Assembly: GCA_032164245.1 (NCBI GenBank)
Contig: JAVMKO010000155.1
Coordinates: forward strand, 329,001-393,000
Reading direction: 5' to 3'
Length of the DNA: 64,000 nt
From: Sternotherus odoratus
Lineage: Eukaryota; Chordata; Testudines; Kinosternidae
Under the pieces are notes generated by a model, which ran no database searches, had not been told where the DNA came from, and saw only the letters and a list, made by a program, of their open reading frames with translations. Shown one piece after another: positions 32,540 through 43,996 of this stretch (position 1 is the first letter of the stretch; every line of letters begins with the position of its first letter). The position numbers were made by a program, and so were the translations under genes.

Positions 32540-33409
32540 CAGGGGTCAGCAACCCGCGGCTCCGGAGCCGCATGCGGCTCTTTCATCCCTCCGATGCGGC
32601 TCCCTGTGTGTTCTAATTTTAACCGGCCCGCAGACTGTTTTCTATGCGGCCCGCCAGCACTGTCCAACCAGTGCGCGGAGCCGCAGCCGAAAGAGAGGGG
32701 CGGGGTCAATAAGACGCGAGCGGCGGGGGGGGAGAAGAACGGAGGCGGAGCCGGGGCCGGGGCACGAGGCGAGGCGGAGCCGGCGGAGAAGTGCAAGTCG
32801 GGCCGGGGCAGGAGGCGAAGCGCGGCGGAGCCGGCGGATAAGAGCGGGCCGGGGCACGAGGCAAGGCAAGGCAAGCTGGGGGAGGGGGGGAGTGAAAGCA
32901 CGGCCGGGGGGGGCGGGGAGGAAGAAGAGCGAGAGCACGGCTGGAGGGGAGGGCGAGGGAAGAAGAGCGAGAGCACGGCCGGAGCGGGGGGGGAGGAAGG
33001 GGGGAAGAAGAAGAGCGAGAGCACGGCTGGAGGGGAGGGCGAGGGAAGAAGAGCGAGAGCACGGCCGGAGCGGGGGGGGAGGAAGGGGGGAAGAAGAAGA
33101 GCGAGAGCACGGCTGGAGGGGAGGGCGAGGGAAGAAGAGCGAGAGCACGGCCGGAGCGGGGGGGAGGAAGGGGGGGAGGAAGAAGAGCGAGAGCACGGCC
33201 GGAGGGGGGGGAGGGAGGGAAGAAGAGCGAGAGCACGGCTGGAGGGGAGGGGGAGGGAAGAAGAGGGTGGGGGAGGGAAGAAGGGGGAGGGAAGAAGAGA
33301 GTGTTATTTCATTTTAAATGTCAAAAGGGTTTTGTGGCTCCCAGTGTTTTCTTTACTGTGGGAAACGGGTCCAAATGGCTCTTTGAGTGGTAAAGGTTGC
33401 AGACCCCTG
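32540..33409. mobile_element. hAT-type transposon carrying a purine-rich minisatellite
   Basis: The ends are CAGGGGTCAGCAACCCGCGG and AAAGGTTGCAGACCCCTG. Flanking 8-mers GTCTAGGG and GTCTAGGT match at 7 of 8, fitting hAT target duplication. The interior 32890-33300 is a GAAGAAGAGCGAGAGCACGG tandem array, and its left part (GGAGCCGCAGCCGAAAGAGA) is shared with the element at 42636. The long Arg/Glu or Ser/Pro frames come from the array. Confidence 0.8.
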
Positions 33410-34229
33410 GTCTAGGTGGATGTGGCTTCGACCCCTGTTCCTAGTTCCAAACAGGAGCCCGGCCCCCTCCCCCCAAATGCACAGGGGCAGAGCTGGGCTG
33501 GCCACTGATCCACCCATATTCTCCCCCCCACCGTCCCCCATCTGGGATGCAACAGCAGCACCGCTGGGAGGCGGATGCATGATCAGAAACACCCCCCCCC
33601 GCCAGCCCACCCCTTTCATGCCCTCAAGGGAGTGGGAGCCTCTGGGCCACTCGCTAATGTCCCAGCAACAGAGTCCAGGACTCCCGGCCCCTGCGCTACC
33701 CCCCAGACCCCTCCTCACTCACTGCAGAAGCTCTCGTCCCTCCCCAGGCCGACCGGCCCCCGGGCTTCTCGACAGGCAGCCGCGTGAGCTGCAGCGCAGG
33801 GCCCAGGCCAGTCTCCTGCCCCGGGGGGAGCAGAGGTCGGAGATGGGTCCTGGAAATACCCCCTGGGCTCTACGGGGCGGGGGCTCTTCACAAAGGGCCC
33901 GTTCTCAGCCAGCCTCCTGCCCCTGTGGTCCCTGGATCTCTGACCTCATTGAAAGTCGTGCAGGTCCCATTGCCTGGGGCAGGGCCACACTCCAGAGCAG
34001 ACCGGGCAAGTCCCCAACTCCCCCCGCCACCCCCAGACCGCACCCCAGGGACATGGGCAGCGGGGAGGCTGAGCCAGAGCCATGGGGATGGGGGGGGGGT
34101 TTGGAGCTGGGGGGAGGGGTTCGGAGCAGGGGGCGGGGCTAGATGGGCGGGGCTAGTCGGATGGGTCGGAGCAGGGGGCAGAGCAGGGGGCAGGGGTCCT
34201 GGTTCCTGCTCTGACCCACCAGCCCCCAC

Positions 34230-35540
34230 TCCCCTCCTGGAAGGGGAGTGGGGCCTAGCGGTTAGAGCAGGAGGTGGTTGGGAGCCAGGATGCCTGGGTT
34301 CTCTCCCTGACTCTGGGACAGGAGTTGGGGCTGGTGGGTTAGATCAGAGGGGAATCGGCGCCAGGACTCCTGGGTTGTCTCCCCAGCTCGGGGAGGGGGT
34401 TAGTGTATCTGCCCCGGGCATGTGCCCCATATCGGGGGGGGGCACCTCTTCCCCCTCCCTTGCCCAGCCCTGCCCCCAGCCATCGCAATTCGCACGGGGC
34501 AACTCCCTTGCACGTCAGCGTGCGAGCACATGCGAGATTCCCACCAAGCTCACTTCCGACCCGCAGCCCCTGCCCTGCCCCCGCCACACCTGGGCCAGTG
34601 CCCCTCACTCCTGACTTACAGCCCCACACTGTCTCTGGGGAGCAGGGGGGCACAGAGATGTAGCTGGGCTGCATCCAGTGGAAGTGGGGGGCACTGGGGG
34701 TCATGCTGCCTTCCCCCCACAACTGGCCAGCCAACAGGATCCCACCTGTACACGCAGCGCCAGCGCTCCCAGAGACCCTACAATAACAAACCTCCACACA
34801 CCATCCCCATGCCCACAGAGACCCTACAATAACAAACCTCCACACACCATCCCAGTGCCCACAGAGACCCTACAATAACACACCCACCCACCCACAGCTC
34901 CAGTGCCCCCTGGGGGCTGCAAAAACCAACTCTTTTTTATTTAAATAACCAACACCCCCCCAACTGGGGGGGGGGGTAGCGGTGCTGCTCATGCAGGGCC
35001 CCCACCTGGCCCAGCCTGTCTTTCTGCGTCCGCGCCAGCAGCTCTGTCACGTGACCAGAGACAGCCCCGCGCAGCCTCCCCCCAACAGTTGTTTCTATTT
35101 TTGTAGTTAAAGAAGAGTTGGGTTTTGCAGGATCAATGACAATGTTCTAAAGGGGGCACTTAGTTATTTTTTTAAAGTCAAAAGCGTTGGGTTTGCAGCA
35201 CCCACAGGGGGCCGCCGGCTCTTCACCTCAGGGTGACTCCAGCCCCCTCCCCTCTCCCCCGGATGGGCGCCGCCGGGAATCCGGGGTGGCTGTGGGGGAG
35301 GGGTAGAGGTCGTGCGGGGGAGGGGGGCGAGTGGGGTTGGTGGGGGGGGATAAAGGGGGCAGAGAGCGTCTCCCCACCCCCCAAGTCCCGGAGCGATTCG
35401 CTGCAGAGGGCAGAGCAGCTTCATCCTCATTAGCATACCAGGCACCGCCCACTGCTCCAGGGCATGGGATGGGGGTGGGGCCAAGCACAGTGATTGGCAG
35501 CTTTGGGAGGGGCTCCCGGAATTGGCGCCGCGCTGTGGGG
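34230..35540 (+). repeat. Direct third copy of the 19.33-21.78 kb block
   Basis: It repeats, in the same order as 19330-21780, two tRNA-like units, the CGCACGGGGCAACTCC segment, two to three 46-bp units (34760-34885), GCGGTGCTGCTCATGCAGGG, and one fold-back arm with core at about 35430-35462. The 0.7-kb segment holding the proline-rich candidate exons is absent here. Confidence 0.75.
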
Positions 35541-35639
35541 TAAGGGGCGGGGGAGGGGGGTCCTCGCGGGGCAGGGTCTGGGGAGTGGGGTGGTGCCCTG
35601 GGGCGGGCTGGGTGTGGGTCTGTGTGCGAGGAGAGCAGG

Positions 35640-36480
35640 TTCTGTGTTGGTGGGGGTTAGAGCAAGTTGTGTGTGGGGGGGTGGAGAGCAGGTGGGGGGA
35701 GTGTGCAGGAGTGTGGAGAGGTTGTGTGTGTTTTGCGTGTGTGCATGTGTGTGGAGGGGTGGGGGAGTGGAGAGTGTGTGTGTTGGTATTTGTGTACAGG
35801 TTGTGTGTGTGTGTCTGTGTGTAGAGGTTGTGTGTTGGGATTTGTGCACGGAGGTTATGTTAGTGTGTGTGTGTAGTGTGTGTTGGGATTTGTGTACAGA
35901 TTGTGTGTGTGTGTCTGTGTGTAGAGGTTGTGTGTTGGGATTTGTGCATGGAGGTTGTGTACATATGGGTTGTTTGCTGGGATGTGCATCGAGGGGATAT
36001 GTGTTTTTGTGTGTGTCTGTGGGAGGGATGTGTGTGCAGGTTGTGTGGGGGGGTGGAGGTTGTATATTGGGATTTGTGCGTGGAAGTTGTGTGCGTGTGG
36101 AGGGTGTGTTTGGAGGGAGGATATGTGGAGAGATTTGTGTATGGAGGTTGTGTATGTAGGTTGTTTGTTGGTATGTGTGTGTGTGTAGGAGTTGTGTGTG
36201 TGGTGTGTGTAGGTTGAGGTTGTATGGGGGTGTACCTGTAGAGGTTGGCGTGTTGGGATTTGTGCGTGGAGGTTGTGTGTTAGGGTGGGTGTGTTGTGTG
36301 GTGTGGGTGTGTGTCCAGGGCCCAGGGGTGGGAGCTATGGGGGGTGTTGCAAGGAGGCGGGTTGTGGGGGGCTGTGCCAGTGCAGGGAGCCAAGCAGGGA
36401 TGCGGGGGTCGGCATGCGTGGGACAGGTTGTGGAGGGTTGTTGCAGTCTGTGTGAGGTTGCGTGAGGTGGGGGGGTTGTG
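35640..36480. repeat. GT-rich degenerate minisatellite
   Basis: Repeated blocks such as GTGTGTTGGGATTTGTGC and GGAGGTTGTGTGTG run for about 0.8 kb. The strand asymmetry is extreme (G and T on plus), which produces long Cys/Val/Gly frames. No gene is supported. Confidence 0.85.
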
Positions 36481-36484
36481 CGTT

Positions 36485-37100
36485 TGGGGGGCTGAGGGCG
36501 GGGGAGAGGGGTGTCTCCATGGATTGGCTTCCACCCCCACCCCTCGTTGGCATGGAAAGGGGGCATGGGGGGGACGTAGGGGGCACATTGACGCTGACTG
36601 GGTGGGAGTTCGGAGGACCCCGGGTGTGGGCTGAGCGGCCCCAGGGAGGAGCCAGGATGTGCGGTGAGGGCTCCCATGGGGCAAGGGTGAGCTGTGGGGC
36701 AGAGCCTGGGGGGTGGGGAGTGGAATGGACAGGAGGGCAGAGACTGGCGGAGGAGCCCGGGGAGAAGGGGAGGGACTGGCACTGTCCATCCCCCTCCACC
36801 AAGGGGATAACAACCTACTACTGCCGGCCGTGCAAGGCAAAAGAACGCCGGGGGGGTAGTTGAGCGCCCTTGGGCATTGGAATTACCCGGGGGGTGCCCC
36901 CCATCCGGTACACCCAGTGCCGGGCCCTGGAAAACGGGCAGAGGGAAGGGGAAATCAAGGTGCGGCGCGGCTCTTGGCAGGATTCGCATAGCGGGGGGGG
37001 GCTGCGGGTTCAAGGCGGCTGGCCTGGCGCGCCGAGCACCGCGGGGTATGTAATCTGCGTTCGCACCAAAGCAGATGAGCGCTAATGGCGGTGGGAGGGG
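36485..37100. other. Unassigned low-copy GC-rich stretch
   Basis: No exon recognised. A short motif GGGGATAACAACCTACT (36804-36820) occurs once more near 51957, otherwise unexplained. Confidence 0.35.
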
Positions 37101-37149
37101 GGAGCAGGGGGCAGTCGCCCGGCCTGGGGGAGGGGCTGGGCGCGGGGGC

Positions 37150-37345
37150 ACGTGGGTTAGAGCAGGGGGGGCTAGGAGCCAGGACTCCTGGGTTCTCTCC
37201 CCGGCTCTGGGAGAGAAGTGGGGGCTGGTGGGTTAGAGCAGGGGGGGCTAGGAGCCAGGACTCCTGGGTTCTCTCCCCGGCTCTGGGAGGGGAGTGGGGG
37301 ATAGTGGTTAGAGCAGGGTGGTGGGCAGCCAGGACTCCTGGGTTC
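37150..37345 (+). repeat. 75-bp tRNA-like tandem array, about 3 copies
   Basis: Three tandem units with GGTTAGAGCAGGGGGG, AGCCAGGACTCCTGGGTTCT and CCCCGGCTCTGGGAG, directly next to the last coiled-coil exon. Confidence 0.85.
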
Positions 37346-37358
37346 CCCCGGCACTCAC

Positions 37359-37503
37359 CTGGTGGGGGCTGGCATTCGAGCCTGGCATCAGGGGCACTAT
37401 TTTCCGCCGCTGGGCCTCCAGCTGGCAGCTCTCTCCTACAGTTTTCCAAAATCGCATCTCTTGAAAAGATTGGGCAGCCTTCCTCTCGCAATCCGCCGCC
37501 AAC
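37359..37503 (-). CDS. Coiled-coil protein exon III (unidentified gene)
   Basis: On the minus strand a CTTCTCCGCAG acceptor and GTGAGT donor bound 145 nt encoding (R)LAADCERKAAQSFQEMRF, WKTVGESCQLEAQRRKIVPL, MPGSNASPHQ. It enters in the phase left by exon II and exits in phase 0. The Arg/Glu/Gln-rich heptad-like sequence fits a cytoskeletal or ciliary coiled-coil protein. I do not recognise which. Confidence 0.65.
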
Positions 37504-37683
37504 CTGCGGAGAAGGGGGGGTGTCGGAGCTCCACGATGGGGGGGGTAGCCTGGCCTGGGGAACCCGCCGCCCCGCCCCAGAGGTGGGCGCATCTCTGCGC
37601 CCCGTCCCTAGGTCACCCGCCGCCCCGCCCCAGAGGTGGGCGCATCTCAGCGCTGGGTGAGGGGTCCCCGGGTCCCCTGGCAC

Positions 37684-37788
37684 CTCCTTTTGTGCTGCTG
37701 CACGAGTTTCTCCTTCTCTTCCCTGTGGCCTGATATCATTTTGAGTCGATTTAACTCTTATTCTGTTTCCAACTTGAGCAGCTCATTC
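37684..37788 (-). pseudogene. Coiled-coil protein exon II with an in-frame TAA
   Basis: A CGCCACAG acceptor and GTGCCA donor bound 105 nt that read (R)NELLKLETE, stop, ELNRLKMISGHREEKEKLVQ, QHKR. Entry and exit phases match exons I and III exactly. The single stop (TAA at 37760-37758) replaces what was probably Glu, Gln or Lys. Everything else is in good coiled-coil register, so the lesion looks recent, or is a sequencing error. Confidence 0.65.
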
Positions 37789-37880
37789 CTGTGGCGAGAG
37801 GAGGGCCGGGGTGAGCGGCAGGCGCGGCCCCCCGGTGGGGGAGGGATCGGGGGGTGGGGGGTGGGGTGCTGGGGGGGTAC

Positions 37881-38029
37881 CTTTGCCTTTCTTCAAGCAC
37901 CTGAGTCTGGTGCTGGTAGTTTTTGGCTCTGTGTCTGAGCCATACAGTTGATTGGTGTGCCCGTGGTATGGATGTTCTGCCTCTCGTCCACTGGGGCCTT
38001 GTGGGGCCAGCCTCCCGCTGCACGGCCTC
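37881..38029 (-). CDS. Coiled-coil protein exon I (unidentified gene)
   Basis: A CTCTTCCCAG acceptor and GTACCC donor bound 149 nt encoding EAVQREAGPTRPQWTRGRTS, IPRAHQSTVWLRHRAKNYQH, QTQVLEERQ plus AG. The C-terminal half (RAKNYQHQTQVLEERQR) is convincing coiled coil. The first half looks less protein-like and may hold a compensated frameshift. Exons I to III keep one frame across two introns. Confidence 0.6.
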
Positions 38030-38059
38030 CTGGGAAGAGAAAGGACCTGGGTGACCTCC

Positions 38060-38155
38060 AGCCCCCCACTCGCCTTCCAGAGCCAGGGAGAGAACCCAGG
38101 AGTCCTGGCTCCCAGTCCCCCCTGCTCTAACCCACCAGCCCCCACTCCCCTCCAG
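38060..38155 (-). repeat. 75-bp tRNA-like unit, one copy
   Basis: An inverted-orientation copy lies between exon I of the coiled-coil gene and the promoter-like fragment at 38190. Confidence 0.75.
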
Positions 38156-38189
38156 AGACCCCTCCGCCCCCAGGACCCCTCCCCTACCC

Positions 38190-38600
38190 AACCTCTCCTG
38201 GGACCGGACGTGACATTGAAAGCGGGAGGAGGAGCCGCGCTCCCCCCGCTGCTGCTCCCTGGCCGGGGGGGGTCTGTGCCGGGGAGACCTTCATGACCCC
38301 CCCCGCGCCCGGCCCCAGGTAGCAGGCTGGCGGGGCTGGGGCCGGGCTGGGGGTGGGGCGGTGACTCCGCCCCAGTGTCCGGGGGGCCCGGCATCTCGCA
38401 GCGCCGGGATCTGCTCCCGGGGGGGCCCCACCCGTGGGGGGGGTCGGAGCTGCTGTCCCCGCGGGAGACCAACGACCCCCCCGCCCGGCCCGGCTCTGCC
38501 CTGGTGGGGGGAGGAGGGGACCAGACCCCTGGGGTCCCTGCGCGGGGCAGGGCGGGGCGGGGGGAGAAGTGAGACCGGGCGGGGGGGGAGAAGAGCAGGT
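38190..38600 (+). promoter_or_regulatory. Partial copy of the KRAB-type CpG promoter
   Basis: GGGACCGGACGTGACATTGA at about 38193 corresponds to the ETS/CRE site at 16041. GTGACTCCGCCCCAGTGTCC and GGCATCTCGCAGCGCCGGGA follow as in 16150-16200. The ETS core is altered (CCGGACGTGAC instead of CCGGAAGTGAC). The ZNF143-type side is missing, so only one direction of the promoter survives. Confidence 0.55.
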
Positions 38601-38966
38601 GACCCCCGAGGGGCGGAGGGAGAAGGGGGGGCTGAGATCCCCTCGGATTTACCACTGACCCCCCCACCCTGGGGACCCCCCCCGTCCTGCCCCCTTTCTC
38701 CCTAGAGAGCCACGAGCTACATCCAGGGTGACCCCCCCTTTCCCTCCCCACCCCTGAGAAGGTCTCTGGTCCCCTCCTCCCATCCTACCCCATTTTCTCT
38801 CCCACTTCGCCAGTGGCCAGTTCACATCTTAGGTTTGGGGTCCCCCCCCATTGTTCCCTGTAGGGATTTCTCCTTGTTTCAGTGGGAAATCGTTCCCCTG
38901 AGTGATTTCTGAAATGGGAAGAGGGACCAGCTTCCACAACACACTCACTGCTGTGCTATTGTGTAA

Positions 38967-39330
38967 GTCAGAGGTCTCCAAACTTTATGAGACAAGGGCC
39001 ATATTAGATTTTTGAAGGGGCTTCGTGGACCAAAGCAACAGTGGGGAAAATTAATACTTGCAAATATATGTAAAATATATGCAAACCATTAAACACTATA
39101 CTGTGTCAGTGTTGCATTAAATTCTTAATCAGGTATAAAAGTAGCTGTATAATGAATGCAGGTACTGTGAAATCATATAAAATATTTGTCAATATATTAA
39201 AAATCATTTCACATTATTTTTTCTATTTTTTTCTAAACTCATAGAATTGTAGCATACAAAAACACATATTCAAAAATAAAGAAATATTATTTTAGGATTA
39301 GTGAGAAGTATGCTACACACTTAAAATGGC
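38967..39330. mobile_element. hAT-type fragment (CAGAGGTCTCCAAAC end)
   Basis: The start CAGAGGTCTCCAAACTTTAT matches hAT-type termini seen elsewhere in the window. The following AT-rich 300 bp lack a matching second end, so it is truncated. Confidence 0.4.
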
Positions 39331-40430
39331 GACTTGCCCCACATCTCTACCTCTCCCTTCTCATCAGTGAGTTGCTAAGAGGGAGAGGGCACCTCTCCCT
39401 TCCCACCTCAGAGATCACAACGGAGTGGGGCAGGGGGAGAGAGAGAGAAAGGAGGACACCCACCCCTCACCCCTCTGGAAGGCCCTGCACTGAGCAGAAG
39501 CAAAGTACACCCCACACTTTCCTTGTCCCAAGGCTGCTGCAATCCCCATCCCTAGGGGTACCGTAGTTTGTCAATCAAAAAGGAGGGGGGGAGCCCTAAC
39601 CACCCCACACTCCCTCCCACTTCCCACCCAGGAACAATGGCTTGAAACCATCCTCTTCTAGGCCCATCCTTGCTTCTCTTTGATCTGGGCCTTCAATGGA
39701 GGCCACGACGTGCAGAGTGCCAAGAGCCACTTAGACAAAGAAATGCTGTTGAATTGAGCCTTAGGCCTCACTGCACTCAGCCAAGAGTGCCTCAGTCTCC
39801 TCCCGATTAACTCAGCAATAGCCCTACACTTGGCCGATCAGTGTGGAGACTCTCAGGCCTGAAGGCCGAGGGTTCTCAACAGATGGGCAAAAGACAGCAC
39901 AAGTCACCCCAGGAGAGCACTATGGTGGAGATCACCATCAGTGCACAATTCCAGCCCCACCTCTGTGAGGGCCTCCTATGATGACAGCTGGAGCACATCC
40001 CCACCCTCACCAAGAAGAAAAGCAGCAGAAAGAAATGGAGGAGAAAAGAGAAGAAGGGACAAGAGGGAAGGAGGAAGAGAGCAGCAAAAAGGGACAAATT
40101 CCAAATGCCCCCTGTGAAGCTCAGATTAATAAATTCCAAGGCCTGAAGGAACCACTCTGGTCTGTATTTCTGTTTCTCATCGACCATAGAACGTCCCTCA
40201 AAATAATTCCCATAAGAATTAGAGCAGATTTTTTTAGAAAAACACCCAATCTTGAATTTTAAAAGGCCAGGTCTGGAGGATCCAACACAACCTTCAGTGA
40301 ATTGCTCCAAACCCTGATGTTAATAATGCAAACCTTATTTCCAGTGTGAATTGGTCTAGCTTCAGCCTGCAGACATTGTCTGCTCATAACCTTGATCTGC
40401 TAAAGTGAAGAGCCCATTACTAAATATTTG
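39331..40430. other. No gene recognised
   Basis: Mixed-composition sequence with an A/G-rich stretch (40015-40090). No exon, RNA gene or full element was seen. Confidence 0.4.
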
Positions 40431-40439
40431 TTCCCTTAG

Positions 40440-40700
40440 ACTCATCCTTAACCGTCTCTTTGATTCATCTCCTAGAGTCTGTCAGCACGATGCATGTTTC
40501 CATTCACCATTCCTGTGGCTCTTCTGTGAACCCCTCCCCAGTTCATCGGAATCTGTCTCAAATTCTGGACACCAGAAATAGACACAATATTCCAGGAGGG
40601 GTTGCAACAGTGGCCAGTACAGAGGCATTGTACCCTCTCTATTTCCACCTGAAAATCTGCTTGGATAGCATCCCCCGTCTGGTACAAAGAAACATAGATT
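40440..40700 (-). mobile_element. CR1-like LINE fragment
   Basis: The plus strand reads like the reverse complement of CR1 reverse-transcriptase C-terminal coding sequence: ...TGGACACCAGAAATAGACAC, AATATTCCAGGAGGGGTTGC, CAGTACAGAGGC. The equivalent CR1 protein pattern is LEYC.QFW. The copy is old and short. Confidence 0.5.
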
Positions 40701-42618
40701 TGTTCTTACCTTGTACACAGATGACTATTTCCTTTGACAAAATCCACACAGAAATGAAAAAAACCTCCCACGGAATCTCCTCCACACCAGTACTCTCTTG
40801 GTCCTCACAGAGAGGCCACGAGATGGAGACTTGCTGCAGCAAGGTTACAGGGGTCTGTGAGGTTTCTCTTGCCCCACATCCCTGTCCTGCCTGGCTGTTG
40901 TCAAGGGAGCTCTGTGAGGTCACAGCCACCTCATCACCTTTGTCCAATAGGCTGAGTTCCCACCAAAGGCCTTTGTGAATTCACAGCCACACTCACCTTT
41001 CCCTTGCAGGCCTGATGTCTGCCCCTGGCCAGCCTGATTGGATGTTTGAACTGCAACCTGGATCTCCCCACTTGCTCATTATTGATTCTGGGGAGCAAGC
41101 AGGCTCCCCAGTAAAACAGAGTTGGTTCCTCACCCCACACTGATCCTGCATTTCATTCTTAAGCGGGCCTGGGAAATAGTTATAGTTTTGCAAATTTCTA
41201 GTAAGCTATCCAACAGGTTCCCTCCAATGTTAAACCAGTTTGCCTCTTTTTCTCCCCCTTGCTGAGAAAGAGCAAAAGAAGAAAGAAAGCTCCTGTGGGG
41301 TAACTTGATACACAGGGTCATGCTGCTTTTTCTTGATACACAGGCTCATGCTGGGGAGTGTGAAGTAAGGGACTGGTAGACTTTACTTTCTTAGGGAGGA
41401 AGAAACATTAGCTGCCTAAGTTGGTGAAGAGAGGGTATTTCATTGTGGGCTGTGACTATAAGCAGAAGAGGGACACCTAAGGGCTATCGCTACAGCCCAA
41501 CAGGGGGCTTGAATTCATGAGGGTGAATTAAGAATATCAGGTGCTAGTGACTGAGCTAGCTGGATTTGAAGTCAGTCAACTGCCTAGTCTCAGTGCAGAA
41601 GGAGCCCTGAGGGTGTTTATTTGTGAGCTCAGATTCCTTTTCTGACCTTTGCCTTCTTTCCTGGTTTATTACTTCTCCAGCAAGCAAACTGGAGCCGTTA
41701 CAAGGCTGGAGAGATGCTGCTTTCTAGACCAGAGAGATGGGGTTGATTTAGCTGTTGTCACCATCGCTGGTCACAGAAATCTGGGAGGGAGGGTGGAATT
41801 TAGGATTCATCCACCAGGGGCAGGTGCTGTTGGACTTATCGAGTGGGGGAGAATCAGAAAAAGCTTCTCAGCTCCCAGGGAGCGGGCAGACAAGCAAGTT
41901 CACAGCAGGCCACACACACATTTTCACAGGGAATCAAATCCCCCTGGAGAAAAACTCCAGAAGCCCAAGCCCAGGAGTGTCAGAGGAGGGAATCACTGTT
42001 TGCCTTAAGCTGTGGGTGAGGAAAACCTGCAGGTCCTTAGATCCTCCAACCTCTGATAGAACCATTTGTGGGGAAGGTCTGGGGAAGCCGAGGAGGACAA
42101 GGAGAAGGGGAAAGGACTTGCAGCTGTTGTACAATCATCATGCTCCCAGCAGAAGGATCCGGGGGATTCAACACTTTGGCTTCTTATTGAGGACACAGAA
42201 CTCACAAGATGGCAAAGCTCAGAGCCCCATTACATAGAGTCCGGATGCGATCAGCTCACACTGAGGGGGGCAACACCCCTCCCTGGGTCTCTTTGCCAGA
42301 GCTCCTATCCGCTCAGTGTCCTTCCTTGCAAAGTGTCCAGGCAGACTCCTGAGAGGGTTGCGATGGGGTAAATGAATTCAGGGGAGGATTGTTTCTCATG
42401 GGTTTTCTTTGTGCTGCTCTGTGATCCTGCTGGAGGAAGCATCATTTGAGTTTGTTTCAGTACCTTGGGTTGGGTGCAGGTTGTGAACCTCAGCACGGGG
42501 TTTCCTGCACTCTCTGATCTTAGTCTATGGGAATGGAGAAAGGAACAGCTTCCGAAACTGGATAGAAAGTAGCCTAAGAAAGTGTAGTCCAGGTGAGAAG
42601 AAAAGTGGCATCATCACT
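40701..42618. other. No gene recognised
   Basis: Low-copy sequence within the window. Long frames such as 41649-42008 and 41755-42237 show no family motif and overlap each other. No RNA gene was seen before the tRNA cluster starting at 42619. Confidence 0.4.
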
Positions 42619-42635
42619 TCCCTGGTGGTCTAGTG
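42619..42635 (+). tRNA. tRNA-Glu(CUC), 5' 17 nt, split from its 3' part
   Basis: TCCCTGGTGGTCTAGTG is the exact start (acceptor strand and D-arm) of vertebrate tRNA-Glu. It is followed directly by a hAT element instead of the rest of the gene, which resumes at 43997 (the last 8 nt GTCTAGTG are duplicated at 43989-43996). Confidence 0.9.
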
Positions 42636-43988
42636 CAGCGGTCGCCAACCAGTGGTCCGCGGACCACTGGTGGTCCGCGAGAAAATTTGGGTGGTCCGCG
42701 GAGCCGCAGCCGGAGGAGAGGGGCGGGGTCAGTAAGAGAGGCAAGCCGGGGAGGGGGAGAAGAGCGGAGACGGAGCCGGGGCCGGGAGAGAAGAGGCGAG
42801 CGGGGTGGGGAGAAGAGCGGGGGCCGGAGCCGGGGCCGGGAGAGAAGAGGCGAGCGGGGTGGGGAGAAGAGCGGGGGCCGGAGACGGAGCCGGGGCTGGG
42901 AGAGAAGAGGCAAGCGGGGTGGGGAGAAGAGCGGGGGCCGGAGACGGAGCCGGAGCCGGGGCCGGGAGAGAAGAGGCGAGCGGGGTGGGGAGAAGAGCGG
43001 GGCCGGAGACGGGGCCGGGAGAGAAGAGGCAAGGGGGTGGGGAGAAGAGCGGGGCCGGAGACGGAGCCGGGGCCGGGAGAGAAGAGGCGAGGGGGTGGGG
43101 AGAAGAGCAGGGACGGAGACGGAGACGGAGCCGGGGCCTGGAGAGAAGAGGCGAGGGGGTGGGGGGGAAGAAGAGCGAGAGCGGAGCTGGGAGGGGAGAG
43201 GAGGCAAGCGGGGGGGGGGAGGTAAGTGGCGGGAGCCCCGCATGCCTGCCTGGGAACAGGGTGCTTTCCCACTTTGCAGGGAATAGCTACCATCATCTCT
43301 ATTTTTAAATTAGCAAATTGCATTTTAAATAGTTTTCAGGGTATTTAAAAACTTTTTTCTGTAATAAATGAAAGAGTAGTGATATTTAGATGAGTTGTGT
43401 GCCAGGAAGAGAGAACCACCAAACAAGGACCTAAAGCGATTTTGAAAAGGGAATTGGGGGGGGGGCAGAGGCGCAAGGTAAAATTTTTGCCAAGTTTGCT
43501 ATTTTATAGCAGCTTCCCTCTCCTGCAAATCTGGGTCTGTGTCCATTGCTCCTTTTTGCTGCTTCTCTCTGGTCTGATGCTAACCCCTGAGGGTTATGTC
43601 TGCTCTTAGCCCACTTGACAAGTTTGATTGTCCTTGATCTGTCTCACCTTCCTAATTCACACCTCATTCATTCAACAGGGCACTTGATTATAAAGTGTGT
43701 GTGGGGGGAGATCTTATTCTACTTCTAGCAGAGACATTTTTCTTTTACCTTAATTATTCTACCTTGGGGGCTATAACAGATTACCAAAGTTCAATACAGA
43801 GTTTCTAAAACAAGGTTATATGAAAAGGCATAACACAAAAGTCATTTAAAAGTTAAACAACCCCCCCGCTCTTTCCCCCCCCCGCTCCCCCCCCGGGCCT
43901 TTTTAAAAAAAATTAATGTTAGTGGTCCGCGGGATTCAAAATTGTGAGTTTAGTGGTCCCTGAGGTCCGAAAGGTTGGCAACCACTGG
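42636..43988. mobile_element. hAT-type transposon inserted in tRNA-Glu
   Basis: The element is 1353 bp with ends CAGCGGTCGCCAACCAGTGG and GGTTGGCAACCACTG as terminal inverted repeats. It is flanked by a perfect 8-bp direct repeat GTCTAGTG (42628-42635 and 43989-43996), the hallmark of hAT transposition. It has no transposase. The interior 42700-43220 is a GAGAAGAGGCGAGCGGGGTG tandem array giving long Arg/Gly frames, and TGGTCCGCGG motifs recur at both ends. It shares internal sequence with the element at 32540. Confidence 0.92.
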
Positions 43989-43996
43989 TCTAGTGG

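Noticed and set aside
32429..33415. 328-residue Glu/Arg-rich frame
   Set aside because: It is the tandem array of the hAT element at 32540-33409, present in all frames.
33700..34060. Further VWD/C8 exons of the FCGBP-like gene
   Set aside because: Some cysteine-containing pieces with plausible donors, but acceptors and frames do not agree. Too weak to list as exons.
36870..37085. Zinc-ribbon-like protein (pattern PIR..QC.A)
   Set aside because: Similarity to small RNA polymerase subunits is a few residues only. Cysteines are too few and there is no splice or promoter support.
35430..37151. 573-residue open frame on the minus strand, Pro/Thr/His-rich
   Set aside because: It crosses a GT-rich minisatellite, a fold-back arm and unrelated sequence. 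It is low-complexity and open only because of composition.
42574..43323. Long Arg/Gly and Ser/Pro frames of 200-250 residues
   Set aside because: They lie inside the minisatellite of a hAT element that interrupts a tRNA gene.
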